DNA of 64,000 bases from contig NZ_JAGSYE010000003.1 of the NCBI RefSeq assembly GCF_025685565.1, forward strand, positions 930,001 to 994,000, in the 5' to 3' direction. This document shows, one piece after another, positions 63,682-64,000 of this stretch (position 1 is the first letter of the stretch; every line of letters starts with the position of its first letter). A model generated the notes under the pieces. It was not told the origin of the DNA, did not search any database, and was given only the letters and a program-made list of their open reading frames with translations. Source of the DNA: Granulicella aggregans. Lineage in GTDB: Bacteria; Acidobacteriota; Terriglobia; Terriglobales; Acidobacteriaceae. The position numbers and the translations under genes are program-made.

Positions 63682-64000
63682 GCGGGCGCTCCTGCGGTGC
63701 TAGCGACGACGGCCCGCTCGATATCGGGCTGCTGGGCAGGCCAGGTGAAACGGAAGATGCTGCCGCGACCGTCAGACTCGACGGCAACGGTGCCGCCGAA
63801 GACCTCGACGTTCTTGCGCACCATGGCGAGGCCCATGCCGCTGCCTTCTACCTGGTCGCGCGGCTTCAGGGTCTGAAACATGTCGAAGATACGGGCCTGA
63901 AAGCGGGGATCGATGCCTGGGCCATCGTCCCTGACCTCGAAGGTGTGCATCTTTTCGCCGGGGTCGACGATGACATCGATCCTTCCGGTCTTTCTGTCGT
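63678..64000 (-). CDS. Histidine kinase, C-terminal part (runs off the right edge)
   Basis: The visible ~107 residues are a HATPase_c domain: FEVRDDGPGIDPRFQARIFD (G1 box), VEGSGMGLAMVRKNVEVFGG (G2 box) and GSIFRFTWP. The N-box and sensor are outside the window. Coupled to the receiver gene by a 4-bp overlap; whether the sensor is a phytochrome cannot be seen. Confidence 0.9.
   Translation of the reverse strand, partial: DRKTGRIDVIVDPGEKMHTFEVRDDGPGIDPRFQARIFDMFQTLKPRDQVEGSGMGLAMVRKNVEVFGGTVAVESDGRGSIFRFTWPAQQPDIERAVVASTAGAPA

Overview
The window looks like chromosomal DNA of a sugar-degrading soil acidobacterium (Acidobacteriota, probably Terriglobia/Acidobacteriaceae such as Edaphobacter, Granulicella or Terriglobus). 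This is an inference from the two Oar-like TonB-dependent receptors with an N-terminal carboxypeptidase-regulatory domain, the density of secreted glycoside hydrolases with Sec or Tat signals, the moderately high GC and the frequent TTG/GTG starts. No rRNA or other species marker is present.

Layout. (1) 1-18609 is a glycan-degradation locus: the start of a TonB receptor, then GH29, GH35, GH20, a DeoR regulator, a SIS-domain aminosugar enzyme, a GlcNAc-type kinase, GH3, GH125, GH92, an SDR dehydrogenase and an L-fuconate dehydratase. Together the enzymes could remove fucose, galactose, GlcNAc and mannose from N-glycan-like chains and feed GlcNAc and fucose into metabolism. (2) 18646-21489 is a 2.84-kb IS1-family element with 19-bp terminal inverted repeats and an 8-bp target duplication. 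Besides its transposase it carries three passenger genes, one a secreted trypsin-like protease with an intact catalytic triad. (3) 21552-23090 holds tRNA-Val(TAC) and an arabinose/fucose-isomerase-like enzyme. (4) 23140-33768 is a decayed integrative element. Its left end matches the left end of the younger element in region 6, and its right end is a broken copy of that element's integrase. Its cargo is a four-gene operon: two single-pass membrane proteins of unknown family, a 912-aa helical-repeat/CHAT-protease protein and a DUF4062 protein. This is the best candidate in the window for an undescribed defence or cell-death system. (5) 33885-46101 is a fructan/sucrose locus: MFS transporter, two GH32 enzymes, an Oar-like TonB receptor, a GntR-LacI regulator with a palindromic operator candidate, a TPR lipoprotein-like or secreted protein and a PfkB fructokinase. 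A truncated IS6 element follows. (6) 46731-51701 is an apparently intact small integrative element inserted in tRNA-Ala(CGC). It is bounded by a 60-bp direct repeat and has integrase arm-site repeats at both ends. It encodes a membrane-anchored Mrr-type nuclease, an XRE regulator, two excisionase-type HTH proteins, a winged-helix Rep-like protein beside a 22-bp-period iteron array, a CGNR-like zinc-finger protein and a tyrosine recombinase. (7) 51813-64000 is core-like: fructose-1,6-bisphosphatase with a coupled small protein, a Tat-exported M24 peptidase, an A-type Fe-S carrier, a tandemly duplicated TadE/TadG(VWA) pair, an OmpR-type two-component pair and a second histidine kinase/REC cluster running off the right edge. 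Three copies of a REP-like palindromic repeat lie between these genes.

All calls are read from sequence patterns. No database search was run. Where I chose a start different from the longest reading frame, the ribosome-binding-site reasoning is given.
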